64,000 nucleotides of DNA, from positions 45,898 through 109,897 of the forward strand of contig JBCBKL010000013.1 in the NCBI GenBank assembly GCA_038521825.1. Reading direction: 5' to 3'. Origin of the DNA: JBCBKL01 sp038521825 (GTDB lineage: Bacteria; Pseudomonadota; Alphaproteobacteria; Rhodobacterales; Rhodobacteraceae). The translations under genes and the position numbers were made by a program. This document shows, piece by piece, positions 8,136 to 16,391 of the stretch. Below the pieces are notes generated by a model. That model did no database searches and was not told where the DNA came from. It saw only the letters and a program-made list of their open reading frames with translations. Position 1 is the stretch's first letter. Each line of letters opens with the position of its first letter.

Positions 8136-9022
8136 CCCAAGTGATCGACAACACGCACACCAGCCAGCCGGACTTGCGCGTACCCTCCTTACCCAACGAA
8201 ACCGATCTGGGTAATGTCAGGGTCATTCTGTTGCCACCCGGAGAGTGCAATGTTCAGCTTAGCCTCGCCACGAATATGATTGATATCAGTCTACCTCGGC
8301 TCGAACATGAAATCGCTGTGAACACAGACAGGATGACGTTGAAGTCTTTGGATCCAGAGACCATTGCATTCTATCCAAGTGGAACAGATTTCCGCGTGCT
8401 TGTGGAGAACCCACTTCCCGGCTGCGTGTTGGAGATCACTGATCAGACGCTGACGGGTTGGATGGACGCCGGAGAGGTTCCGGAAGCGCACCGCAACAGA
8501 GTTATCGAATACCGGCGCGACCCGGTCGCAGCAGATCTCGGTCGTGGCGCAATTCGTCACCTGATGCGGTCGAGTTCCTCGAGCGAACCGACTGATGCTT
8601 TGACCGTCGAAGCTCTCGCCCTCGGCATCGCCGCGCGCGGCATGGCGCAGATCGGCGCGTTGGACGGGGATACCAGCGCCGAGATGGACCGCTGGGCGCG
8701 GCGCGGCAAGCGGGCCAACATAGACCGGTCCGTCGACCTGCTGGAAGAACGACTTCGGGACGCCGATCTCAAGATCTGCGATCTGGCGCAGGCGGCGGGC
8801 ATGTCATCCTCGCACTTCTCGCATGTGTTCAAATCCATGCTGGGCGAGACGCCCTACACCTTCATCCTGCGCCGCCGGGCAGAGTTCGCTCGAGACCTGA
8901 TCATTGGCACCAGAACACCGCTTTCACAGGTCGCCTACGAGGCCGGGTTCTCCTCCCAAGCGCATATGTCCGTCGTGATCCGCCGCGTCTTTGGATCCAC
9001 GCCCGGCGCGATGCGGGACTGA
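8132..9022 (+). CDS. AraC-family transcriptional regulator, tandem copy 1
   Basis: 296 residues. The C-terminal 100 residues carry the AraC double helix-turn-helix (DLKICDLAQAAGMSSSHFSHV, then PLSQVAYEAGFSSQAHMSVV and STPGAMRD). The next gene is a near copy: the first 26 bases match and the last 140 or so residues are almost identical, while residues about 30-150 diverge strongly. That pattern suggests duplication with the sensor parts changing and the DNA-binding part kept the same. It is coupled to the preceding small gene. Confidence 0.93.
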   Translation: MTQVIDNTHTSQPDLRVPSLPNETDLGNVRVILLPPGECNVQLSLATNMIDISLPRLEHEIAVNTDRMTLKSLDPETIAFYPSGTDFRVLVENPLPGCVLEITDQTLTGWMDAGEVPEAHRNRVIEYRRDPVAADLGRGAIRHLMRSSSSSEPTDALTVEALALGIAARGMAQIGALDGDTSAEMDRWARRGKRANIDRSVDLLEERLRDADLKICDLAQAAGMSSSHFSHVFKSMLGETPYTFILRRRAEFARDLIIGTRTPLSQVAYEAGFSSQAHMSVVIRRVFGSTPGAMRD

Positions 9023-9033
9023 CAGGAAAAAGC

Positions 9034-9924
9034 ATGACCCAAGTGATCGACAACACGCAAACCAGCCAGCCGAACTTGCGCATGCCCTCCGTGCCGCAGG
9101 AAACCGACCTGGGCGAACTTCGCATGCTGCTCTTGCCTCCCGGAGACTGCAATCTGAAGCTGCAGCTTGGTACGAACATGTTTGATGTCAGCCTACCGCG
9201 GATAGAGCTTGAAATGGGAGTGAACTCAGACAGGATGCAAAGAAAGACCGTGGCGTCAGAGGTCATCGGAATCTTCCCGAAAGGAACCGAGTTTCTTATG
9301 CGGGTCCAGAATCCTCTACCCGGCTGTATCCTTGAGGTTTCCGACGAGGTTCTTCACGGTTGGATGGACGCCGGAGAAATCCCGGAGCTGCGGCGCAACA
9401 CTATCATAGACTATCGGCACGATGTCGTAGCCGCAGACCTTGGGCGCAGCGCGATCCGACACCAGATGATGGCGAGTATGTCCAACGAACCAACGGACAT
9501 ATTGACCGTCGAGGCTCTTGCCCTCGGCATCGCCGCGCGCGGCATGGCACAGATCGGGGCCCTGGATGGCGATACAGCCTCCGAGATGGACCGCTGGGCA
9601 CGGCGCGGCAAGCGGGCCTGCATCGACCGCTCTGTCGACTTGCTGGAAGAACGGCTGCGCGACGCTGACCTCAAGATTTGCGATCTGGCGCAAGCCGCGG
9701 GCATGTCATCCTCGCACTTCTCGCATGTGTTCAAATCCATGCTGGGCGAGACGCCCTACAACTTCATCCTGCGCCGCCGGGCGGAGTTCGCCCGTGACCT
9801 GATCATCGGCACAAGAACGCCTCTGTCGCAGGTCGCCTTTGAGGCCGGATTCTCCTCCCAAGCGCATATGTCAGTGGTGATCCGCCGCGTCTTTGGCACC
9901 ACGCCGGGCGCCATGCGGGACTAA
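9034..9924 (+). CDS. AraC-family transcriptional regulator, tandem copy 2
   Basis: 296 residues, the same length as copy 1, starting 11 bases after it behind an AGGA ribosome site. The DNA-binding region (DLKICDLAQAAGMSSSHFSHV, PLSQVAFEAGFSSQAHMSVV, TTPGAMRD) is almost identical to copy 1, so both should read the same operator. The N-terminal sensor domain differs (for example NLKLQLGTNMFDVSLPRI against NVQLSLATNMIDISLPRL), which suggests response to a related but different signal. Both copies are open and look functional. Confidence 0.93.
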   Translation: MTQVIDNTQTSQPNLRMPSVPQETDLGELRMLLLPPGDCNLKLQLGTNMFDVSLPRIELEMGVNSDRMQRKTVASEVIGIFPKGTEFLMRVQNPLPGCILEVSDEVLHGWMDAGEIPELRRNTIIDYRHDVVAADLGRSAIRHQMMASMSNEPTDILTVEALALGIAARGMAQIGALDGDTASEMDRWARRGKRACIDRSVDLLEERLRDADLKICDLAQAAGMSSSHFSHVFKSMLGETPYNFILRRRAEFARDLIIGTRTPLSQVAFEAGFSSQAHMSVVIRRVFGTTPGAMRD

Positions 9925-10073
9925 TCCACAAGAACCTCTCCTCCTACCTATCCTTGCTATCAAGCCGCGCTCCCTTCTTGCGGGTTCTACGCAGCCTGTG
10001 TCACACGTCAGTTTTCTCGCACGCAGGCAAGGGCGTCTATCGCAGTGACTGCTTTCAGACCGCAATGCGCGAA

Positions 10074-10132
10074 CCTGAAACCATCCTGCAGAATCCTGAA
10101 ATAACTTTCCCCACTGCCGCTCCATCTTTGGG
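10074..10132 (+). promoter_or_regulatory. Putative AraC-family binding site and promoter for the isochorismatase gene
   Basis: CCTGAAA at 10074-10080 and 10095-10101 (21-base period), the second followed by TAACTTTC, then CATCTTTGGG at 10123-10132. It matches the dehalogenase promoter element part for part. The preceding bases 9925-10073 show nothing else I can name. The operator faces the gene starting at 10211. Confidence 0.5.
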
Positions 10133-10210
10133 TCATGCGCTCAGCAGACAGCGCGCCTTAGTTCACTGGTGAAAGCCACACACCTGCAAGACACAGAGAG
10201 GAATCTGCCC

Positions 10211-10909
10211 ATGGCCTCAAGTCCAGAGATTTTGACACCAGACAACTGTCAGGTCATTTTCATTGATCACCAGCCACAGATGGCTTTTGGCGTGTCTTCG
10301 ATCGACCGCCAAACGCTGAAGAACAACACCGTAATGTTGGCCAAGGTCGCCAAGCTTTTCGGCGTGCCCACCACGATCACGACCGTGGAAACGGATGCGT
10401 TCTCCGGCTACACATACCCGGAGCTTCTGGAGGTCTTCCCGGAGCATCCCGTGCTTGAGCGCACCTCCATGAACTCATGGGATGACCAGAAAGTCCGCGA
10501 TGCCTTAGCGAAATCAGGGCAGAAGAACGTGATCGTCTCGGGCCTTTGGACGGAAGTTTGCAATAATCTTTTTGCCTTCTCTGCAATGGCCGAAGGCGGT
10601 TACCAGATTTTCATGGTCGGTGACGCATCAGGCGGCACGTCGAAAGAGGCGCACGACTACTCGATGGACCGGATGGTTCAAGCTGGCGTCGTACCGATGA
10701 CAACAGTGCAGACCGCGCTGGAGCTGCAACGCGACTGGGCTCGGCGGGACACTTATGACGGGCTGATGGAGATCTTTCGCGAGCACGCCGGTGCCTACGG
10801 CATGGGCATTGATTACGCTTATACCCACGTACACAAGGCGCCACCGCGTATCTCAGGTGGCCCACGGCTTGATCCTATACCGGCGGCTACTGCCCAAGCT
10901 GCGGAATAG
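10211..10909 (+). CDS. Isochorismatase-fold cysteine hydrolase (YcaC-like)
   Basis: 232 residues. The catalytic triad of cysteine hydrolases is visible: Asp in FIDHQPQMAFG near the N-terminus and Cys in GLWTEVCNN in the middle; the Lys is probably within the RTSMNSWDDQKV region. A cis-peptide-type segment and the ASGGTSKEAHDYSMDRM helix match the YcaC group, hydrolases of unknown substrate often found beside amidohydrolases and efflux pumps. The ATG at 10211 is chosen because GAGAGGA precedes it; an upstream ATG at 10169 has no such site. A decayed relative lies 5 kb downstream. Confidence 0.9.
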   Translation: MASSPEILTPDNCQVIFIDHQPQMAFGVSSIDRQTLKNNTVMLAKVAKLFGVPTTITTVETDAFSGYTYPELLEVFPEHPVLERTSMNSWDDQKVRDALAKSGQKNVIVSGLWTEVCNNLFAFSAMAEGGYQIFMVGDASGGTSKEAHDYSMDRMVQAGVVPMTTVQTALELQRDWARRDTYDGLMEIFREHAGAYGMGIDYAYTHVHKAPPRISGGPRLDPIPAATAQAAE

Positions 10910-10921
10910 GGTTAGCGCGAT

Positions 10922-10985
10922 GTGGGGTCACTAGGTCCTCCCCCCGCCCGTGTCGCCCCCCCCTCGGCACGCAATGTGACCCCAC
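10922..10985. repeat. Widely spaced inverted repeat upstream of the amidohydrolase gene
   Basis: GTGGGGTCAC at 10922-10931 and its exact reverse complement GTGACCCCAC at 10976-10985, separated by 44 C-rich bases. It begins 12 bases after the isochorismatase stop. It could fold in RNA as a terminator without a T-tract, or bind a dimeric regulator by looping. No promoter is obvious between it and the ATG at 11127. Confidence 0.5.
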
Positions 10986-11126
10986 CGCGCACCGTTTCTA
11001 GACCGCCATGCCGGGCTTCCGTCCTTACGTGGTTGTTTCTCACTAGCCCCCGCAAAGACCTTCGACACCACTTTCTGCAACCGCAGCCAACTCGGTCATC
11101 CGCGACCACGATTTGGAGCTCAAAAA

Positions 11127-12995
11127 ATGTCTGATGCCCCCGAACTCATCCTAACGAACGGCCACATCACAACTCTTGATCCAACGATGCCCGAGGCCCA
11201 GGCACTTGCGGTGGCGAGCGGTAAGATACTCGGCACAGGCATGGATACCGACATCATGCCGCTTGCCAGCAAGCAAACCAAAGTCATTGACTTGGGTGGT
11301 CGCCGGGTGATCCCAGGTTTGAACGACAGCCATACCCATCTGATCCGGGGTGGTCTGAGTTACAACATGGAGCTGCGTTGGGAAAACGTGCCCAGCCTCG
11401 CTTATGCGTTGCGCATGTTACGCGATCAGGCAGATCGCACCCCTTCACCGCAGTGGGTACGGGTGATCGGTGGGTGGTCGGAGTTTCAGTTCGCTGAACG
11501 GCGTATGCCAACGCTGGACGAGATCAATGCCGCCGCCCCGGACACTCCTGTGTTTGTTTTGCATCTCTACGCCCGCGCGCTGCTCAACCGCGCAGCTCTC
11601 AACGTGCTCGGCATCACGGCCGAAACTCCGAACCCACCGGGCGGCGTGATAGAAAAGAATGCAAACGGCCAGCCCACCGGAATGCTCATCGCGCAGCCAT
11701 CGGCGTTGATCCTCTACTCTACACTGTCGCAGGGGCCCACCTTGCCGCTAGACGATCAGATAAATTCCACGCGCCACTACATGCGCGAGATGAACCGCCT
11801 TGGGATCACATCTGTCATTGATGCCGGCGGCGGCGGGCAGAACTACCCCGAGGACTATCAGGTGATCCAGCGCCTGCACGACGCGGACCAGCTCACGGTG
11901 CGGATTGCCTACAACCTGTTTGCCCAGACACCGGGTCAGGAGCTCAGCGACTATGAGCGCTGGATTGCCATGACGGAACCCGGGGCCGGGTCGGATATGC
12001 TGCGCATGAACGGGGCGGGGGAAAACCTGACGTGGTCGGCGGCGGATTTTGAGAACTTTCTGGAACCCAGGCCGGACCCAGCACCTACGATGGAGGGTGA
12101 ACTCGAAAAGATCGTCGAGCTGCTGGCGACGAAAGAGTGGCCCTTCCGCATACATGCCACCTATGACGAAACCATTGACCGCTTTCTTAGCGTCTTTGAG
12201 CGGGTGAACGGCAACACGCCCTTCAAAACCCGGTTTATCATCGACCATGCGGAAACCATCTCCGAACGTAATATCGACCGGATAAAAGCGCTCGGAGGGG
12301 GCATTGCCACGCAACACCGTATGGCGTTTCAGGGCGAATACTTCGTCGCCCGCTACGGTACCGAAGCCGCGCGCGCGACACCGCCCATCGCAAAGATGCT
12401 GGAAGCCGATTTGCCCGTTGGCGGCGGCACGGACGCAACGCGCGTGGCATCCTATGACCCGTGGGTCGCGCTGTTCTGGCTCACGACAGGTCAAACGCTC
12501 GGCAAGATGCCGATGTATTCAGAGGACAACGTGCTGAGCCGTGAAGACGCTCTACGCATCTGGACCACGGGCTCTGCGTGGTTCTCGGGCGAGCAAGATG
12601 TCAAAGGTCGGCTTGCGCCAGAGATGTATGCGGATTTTGCTGTCCTTTCCGCAGACTACATGAGCGTACCCGCACCGGAGATTTTGGACATCAATGCGGT
12701 TTTGACGGTCGTCGGCGGTAAAGTGGTATACGGCGAAGGCGATTTCCGTGACCTGTCACCGCGCCTGCCAACCGCGTCCCCGGATTGGAGCCCCGTGAAC
12801 GCCCAACCCAGCCCGGGGCAACGCGCCACCGCACCAGCACCCGAAGGCGCCCTCGCGCGCGCGTGCCACGATGGGTGCAGCAACGGCTGCGGGCTGCACG
12901 GGCACAATCATGGCATCGCCTGGAACAACCCGATCCCTGTGCGCGATCTGAAATCCTTCTGGGGCGCGCTTGGGTGCTCGTGCTTCGCCGTCTGA
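11127..12995 (+). CDS. YtcJ-type amidohydrolase with Cys/His-rich C-terminal tail
   Basis: 622 residues. The amidohydrolase barrel starts with the metal motif GLNDSHTHLIRGG (near residue 68) and includes FIIDHAETISERN and GGTDATRVASYDPW with the late catalytic Asp. The gene product probably cleaves an amide or related C-N bond; the substrate is unknown. The last 45 residues form an unusual tail, with ACHDGCSNGCGLHGHNHG and a final GCSCFAV, that could bind a metal or cluster. GGAG 8 bases upstream supports the start. It is followed after 100 bases by the MFS exporter gene. Confidence 0.88.
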   Translation: MSDAPELILTNGHITTLDPTMPEAQALAVASGKILGTGMDTDIMPLASKQTKVIDLGGRRVIPGLNDSHTHLIRGGLSYNMELRWENVPSLAYALRMLRDQADRTPSPQWVRVIGGWSEFQFAERRMPTLDEINAAAPDTPVFVLHLYARALLNRAALNVLGITAETPNPPGGVIEKNANGQPTGMLIAQPSALILYSTLSQGPTLPLDDQINSTRHYMREMNRLGITSVIDAGGGGQNYPEDYQVIQRLHDADQLTVRIAYNLFAQTPGQELSDYERWIAMTEPGAGSDMLRMNGAGENLTWSAADFENFLEPRPDPAPTMEGELEKIVELLATKEWPFRIHATYDETIDRFLSVFERVNGNTPFKTRFIIDHAETISERNIDRIKALGGGIATQHRMAFQGEYFVARYGTEAARATPPIAKMLEADLPVGGGTDATRVASYDPWVALFWLTTGQTLGKMPMYSEDNVLSREDALRIWTTGSAWFSGEQDVKGRLAPEMYADFAVLSADYMSVPAPEILDINAVLTVVGGKVVYGEGDFRDLSPRLPTASPDWSPVNAQPSPGQRATAPAPEGALARACHDGCSNGCGLHGHNHGIAWNNPIPVRDLKSFWGALGCSCFAV

Positions 12996-13095
12996 TGCCA
13001 GTGTCGAACACCTACTCATCTCCCTGTTCGCGTCGGGCTTGGCTAGTCCCGGACCGAATGGTTGGCACAACGCGCGTTCCGAAATGGAGCCATGT

Positions 13096-14718
13096 ATGAC
13101 GAATCTCGCGACACATGAGCGTGCGGACCACACACCCTCGGCTTGGGCGCCCTTCGGGTATCCAGCCTTTAGCGTGCTTTGGATTGCGACAGTGATCTCC
13201 AACGTCGGGACCTGGATGAATGAGGTCGGCGCCGGTTGGCTCATGACCGAACTGTCCCCCTCTCCACTTGTTGTGGCTTCGGTTCAGGCAGCGGCCACAT
13301 TGCCCATCTTTCTGTTCGCTCTGCTCGCTGGTGCGATTGCAGACATCGTCGATCGCCGCAAAATGCTGATCACTGTGAACGCGCTGACCTTCTTGGTGGT
13401 GACGGCATTGGCCACGCTCGTTTATCTCGACATGATGACACCCGCGCTCCTGCTGGTCTTTATCTTCCTGGGTGGAACCGGAGCGGCGTTCATGGCACCC
13501 GCATGGCAGGCGATTGTCCCAAAACTAGTCCCTCGGGAGGCCCTGCCACCCGCCATCGCTTTGAACTCGATGGGTATCAACGTCAGTCGCGCCATCGGAC
13601 CTGCATTGGCTGGCGTTCTCATCGTTAGTCTTGGCTTGTGGTCCCCATTTGCCATCAATGCTGCAAGTTTTCTGGTGATACTGGCCGCATTGTGGTGGTG
13701 GACGCCACCTCAGGACGCCAAGCGCACGCTACCGGCCGAGAAGGTCGGTCGCGCCTTGCTCTCCGGTCTCCGCTATGCCGCTAATAGCAAGCCGCTGATG
13801 GCGACCCTCATCCGAGCAGCCGCTTTTTTTGTTTGTGCGTCTGCCTACTGGGCAATGCTTCCGCTGATCGCACGCGATGTCCTGAACGGCGGTGCGACCC
13901 TATACGGTGTGCTCTTGGGCGCGGTGGGTGCTGGCGCGGTGGGAGGCGCGCTGATCTTGCCTCGGCTCCGCGGGCAACTGGGCTCGGATCTTACCGTCGC
14001 GGCGGGGACGATATGCACGGCAATTGTTCTGGCGGCATTCGCCTTGCTACCCTATCCAATTGCCGCGGTCGGGGCATCCGCTATGGGCGGCGTGGGGTGG
14101 ATCGCGGTGCTCTCAAGCTTGCATGTGTCCACGCAGACCTCCCTGCCGGACTGGGTGAGGGCCCGCGGCTTGTCAATCTTTCTGACGGTCTTCTTCGGCG
14201 CCATGTCGGGGGGCAGCCTGATCTGGGGGCAGGTCGCCAGTCTCTTTGGCATACCCACGGCATTGCTAATCGCAAGTGCGGGCGCGCTGGTGCTGATCCC
14301 AATCACGTGGAGAGCGAAACTCAACAAAGGAACGGGCGCAGATCTGAGTCCCTCCGGCCATTGGCCAGAACCAGACTATCGACTGGACAGCGACGCCGGA
14401 GCGCGGCCTGTGATGATCCAGATCACCTATGCGATCGCACAGCCTGATGCCGAGCACTTCATCGCGCTTATGCACGAGTTGGTAAGGGAACGACGGCGAG
14501 GCGGCGGCTACAACTGGAGCCTCATGGAAGACAGCGCGGCACCAGGTACCTACGTCGAAACATGGTTTGAGCCATCCTTGACCGACCATATGCGCCACCA
14601 CGCACGCGTCAGCGAAGCTGATCGGGCGTTGCAGGAGCGCGTGCTCGCCCTGCAGGCTGCCGGACAGCCTGACGTGCGCCACTTCATCCAACCAAACACG
14701 AAAGGAGACAGTCTATGA
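13096..14718 (+). CDS. MFS exporter of the transmembrane secretion effector type (MFS_3)
   Basis: 540 residues. About 11-12 membrane helices fill residues 20-410, with the family pattern WIATVISNVGTWMNEVGAGWLM at the start and DIVDRRKM in the first cytoplasmic loop. A soluble C-terminal domain of about 100 residues (PVMIQITYAIAQPDAEHFI ... HARVSEADRALQERVLAL) belongs to this subfamily and resembles a small monooxygenase fold. A GGAG 6 bases upstream selects the ATG at 13096. The stop overlaps the first XapX gene. It probably exports a substrate or product of the neighbouring enzymes. Confidence 0.88.
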   Translation: MTNLATHERADHTPSAWAPFGYPAFSVLWIATVISNVGTWMNEVGAGWLMTELSPSPLVVASVQAAATLPIFLFALLAGAIADIVDRRKMLITVNALTFLVVTALATLVYLDMMTPALLLVFIFLGGTGAAFMAPAWQAIVPKLVPREALPPAIALNSMGINVSRAIGPALAGVLIVSLGLWSPFAINAASFLVILAALWWWTPPQDAKRTLPAEKVGRALLSGLRYAANSKPLMATLIRAAAFFVCASAYWAMLPLIARDVLNGGATLYGVLLGAVGAGAVGGALILPRLRGQLGSDLTVAAGTICTAIVLAAFALLPYPIAAVGASAMGGVGWIAVLSSLHVSTQTSLPDWVRARGLSIFLTVFFGAMSGGSLIWGQVASLFGIPTALLIASAGALVLIPITWRAKLNKGTGADLSPSGHWPEPDYRLDSDAGARPVMIQITYAIAQPDAEHFIALMHELVRERRRGGGYNWSLMEDSAAPGTYVETWFEPSLTDHMRHHARVSEADRALQERVLALQAAGQPDVRHFIQPNTKGDSL

Positions 14719-14942
14719 AGACTGTACTAGGTCTCGCGTTGGCTCTTGCGATTGGTATTGCCTGTCGCCTTGCTGGAATTCCCTTGCCGGCACCGCCTGT
14801 CCTCATTGGGGCATTGCTAGTTCTGGCCATGACCGCTGGATATGTGCTCGTTGATGCGTACGCGCCGGATCGAAGGGCAGACAGCAAACCACTGTGCGGT
14901 GGGCCGAACGGCATGACGAAGCGAGCTCAACAAGATGTCTAG
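14715..14942 (+). CDS. XapX-domain small membrane protein, copy 1
   Basis: 75 residues. Two hydrophobic stretches flank the short XapX signature, here GIACRLAGIPLPAPPVLIGALLV, followed by a second membrane segment (AMTAGYVLV) and a polar tail of about 25 residues. XapX proteins are small inner-membrane proteins of unknown function. The start overlaps the MFS stop by 4 bases (ATGA), so it is coupled to the exporter. Confidence 0.8.
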   Translation: MKTVLGLALALAIGIACRLAGIPLPAPPVLIGALLVLAMTAGYVLVDAYAPDRRADSKPLCGGPNGMTKRAQQDV

Positions 14943-15096
14943 CGTAATAGGGATTGCCCTTGCACTGTTCATCGGCGCGGCCTGTCGTTGGTTCGATCTC
15001 CCCCTCCCTGCACCTCCTCGCCTGGTAGGGGCATTGCTGGTGGTTTTCATGACAGCCGGTTTCTTGGGCACAGAGTTTGTACTTGCTCTCATTTAG
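14935..15096 (+). CDS. XapX-domain small membrane protein, copy 2 (53 residues)
   Basis: A 53-residue reading frame overlapping the end of copy 1 by 8 bases. It reads MSSVIGIALALFIGAACRW, then DLPLPAPPRLVGALLVVFM and a short end GFLGTEFVLALI. It has the same layout as copy 1 but without its polar tail: helix, PLPAPP turn, helix. Two in-tandem XapX genes coupled to an exporter suggest a hetero- or homo-oligomeric partner of the transporter, which is an inference. Confidence 0.75.
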   Translation: MSSVIGIALALFIGAACRWFDLPLPAPPRLVGALLVVFMTAGFLGTEFVLALI

Positions 15097-15505
15097 GAGC
15101 CTAACCGAATGGCTACAGTATGATTATCCGATCTTCTTGCCGACGACGGCACGTTCTGGTCTGGCTTGCGCCAAATCCTGTAACCTACTGGGAAAACAGG
15201 AGGGAGCATGGCGCATAGGGAGTAGGATTTGCACCAGTGACGGTAGAATGAGCAGCTGTGTCACACAAAAAACGACGGTCTCGCAGATCGCGCACAAACT
15301 GTAGCGGCACTGCTCCACAATCTACCGCGGATCAGGCGCAACCGCTTCGAGGACCGCGGCTGTCCGAGCTGAACGGCTACCACCGTATGGTCGCGCAGCA
15401 GAAAGCCTCTTACCGCAGGCACCGGCGTCGCAAGCTGATCCGTCTGCCCCACTATTTGGACGCCGTGATCGAAGGCTTCGAAGCCTTTAGGAAACTCGCC
15501 AAACG
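15097..15505. other. Non-coding or decayed stretch, nothing recognised
   Basis: 409 bases with reading frames only of random appearance on both strands. It lies between the XapX pair and a remnant of an MFS gene, so it may hold the decayed 5' part of that gene, but I could not match any frame to a family. Confidence 0.4.
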
Positions 15506-15760
15506 CCAACGGTGGCTCATCTCGTCACTGCTTTTGCGCTGACAATTGCCCTAGGAGTGCCAACACTAGGCACTGTCACGTCTCGCTTTGATCGCAAGCA
15601 CGTTCGTCTGGGCGGTCTGGCTGTGTTCGTTCTGGATAACCTCGCCGTGGCGATGCTGCAAAGTTACGAGGCCTTGCTGGTCGCACGGTTCATAAGTGGC
15701 GCAATGGATGGCCTGTTTTACGGCGTCGGCAGCGCCACAGGCGAGCAACTGTCATGGTAG
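15506..15760 (+). pseudogene. MFS transporter remnant (internal fragment)
   Basis: An 84-codon open stretch reads like the second to fourth helices of a sugar-efflux/AraJ-type MFS protein: HLVTAFALTIALGVPTLGT, then SRFDRKHVRLGGLAVFVLDN and EALLVARFISGAMDGLFYG. There is no N-terminal helix upstream and the frame stops after about 80 residues, far short of the usual 400. It abuts the isochorismatase remnant directly, so the rest of the MFS gene and the start of the next gene were probably deleted together. Confidence 0.75.
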
Positions 15761-16071
15761 CTTTGTTCGTCGGATTGTTTCCTGATAAAGACGCGATTGC
15801 CTTCCTTGAGATGGACCTGAAGGACCCGCTGGATGAGATCGGCGCGCCTGACCTTGTCATCGTCGGAAATCAGACTGAATTCTGCATCGACACGACATGC
15901 CGTCGGGCAGTCAGCGAAGGCTAAAGTGTGACGCTGCTCTCAGACTGACGCAGCACCTGGCCGAGCGATTGGCCTTCGGCTGAGACGATCATTGCCCATC
16001 ACAATCACGTCCTTGGACGGCAGTTCGTAAGTGCCGTAGTCGCCCATGAGTTTGATTGGTCACAGGCATGA
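15754..16071 (+). pseudogene. Isochorismatase-fold hydrolase remnant with two in-frame stops
   Basis: The C-terminal half of a cysteine hydrolase is readable in one frame of 105 codons: PDLVIVGNQTEFCIDTTCRR carries the catalytic-Cys region, and further on are VTLLSD, STWPSDWPSAETIIAHHNHV and AHEFDWSQA. Two in-frame stops interrupt it (TAA at 15922, TGA at 15946), and the N-terminal half with the catalytic Asp and Lys is missing. The final TGA overlaps the ATG of the NIPSNAP gene, preserving the old operon junction. Confidence 0.85.
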
Positions 16072-16391
16072 CAGGATCACACCCGATTTCCTGCCATATC
16101 CGATATGTGATCGACCCAAACCAAGTCGAAGCGTTCGGGCGCTGTGCGCGAGCTTGGATACCAATCGTAGAGAGGTTCGGCAGGACGCGTTTGGGGTACT
16201 TTCTACTATTGGAAGGGGCGAACAAGATAGCCTATGCGCTGTTCCCATTCGGCAGCCTGACAGAATACGAGGCCTGTCGATCGGCGGGCATGGACGATCC
16301 TGAATGCATCGCAGCTTTCAAGATACCGAAGGACACTGGCTGTATCCTCAGCTATGAGAGGTCGTTCTTCAGACCGTCGTATGATGTTTGA
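16068..16391 (+). CDS. NIPSNAP-family protein
   Basis: 107 residues, starting at the ATG that overlaps the stop of the isochorismatase remnant. The dimeric alpha-beta barrel pattern of NIPSNAP proteins is clear: CHIRYVIDPNQVEAFGRCAR, then ARAWIPIVERFGRTRLGYFL, EGANKIAYALFPF and ECIAAFKIPKDTGCILSYER. The frame looks intact. Its promoter and upstream partners are decayed, so it may not be expressed and could be an early pseudogene. NIPSNAP proteins have no settled function in bacteria. Confidence 0.75.
   Translation: MTGSHPISCHIRYVIDPNQVEAFGRCARAWIPIVERFGRTRLGYFLLLEGANKIAYALFPFGSLTEYEACRSAGMDDPECIAAFKIPKDTGCILSYERSFFRPSYDV

Noticed and set aside
15258..15542. A 94-residue arginine-rich frame after the XapX genes
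   Set aside because: Composition is that of an off-frame reading and it overlaps the MFS remnant in another frame.
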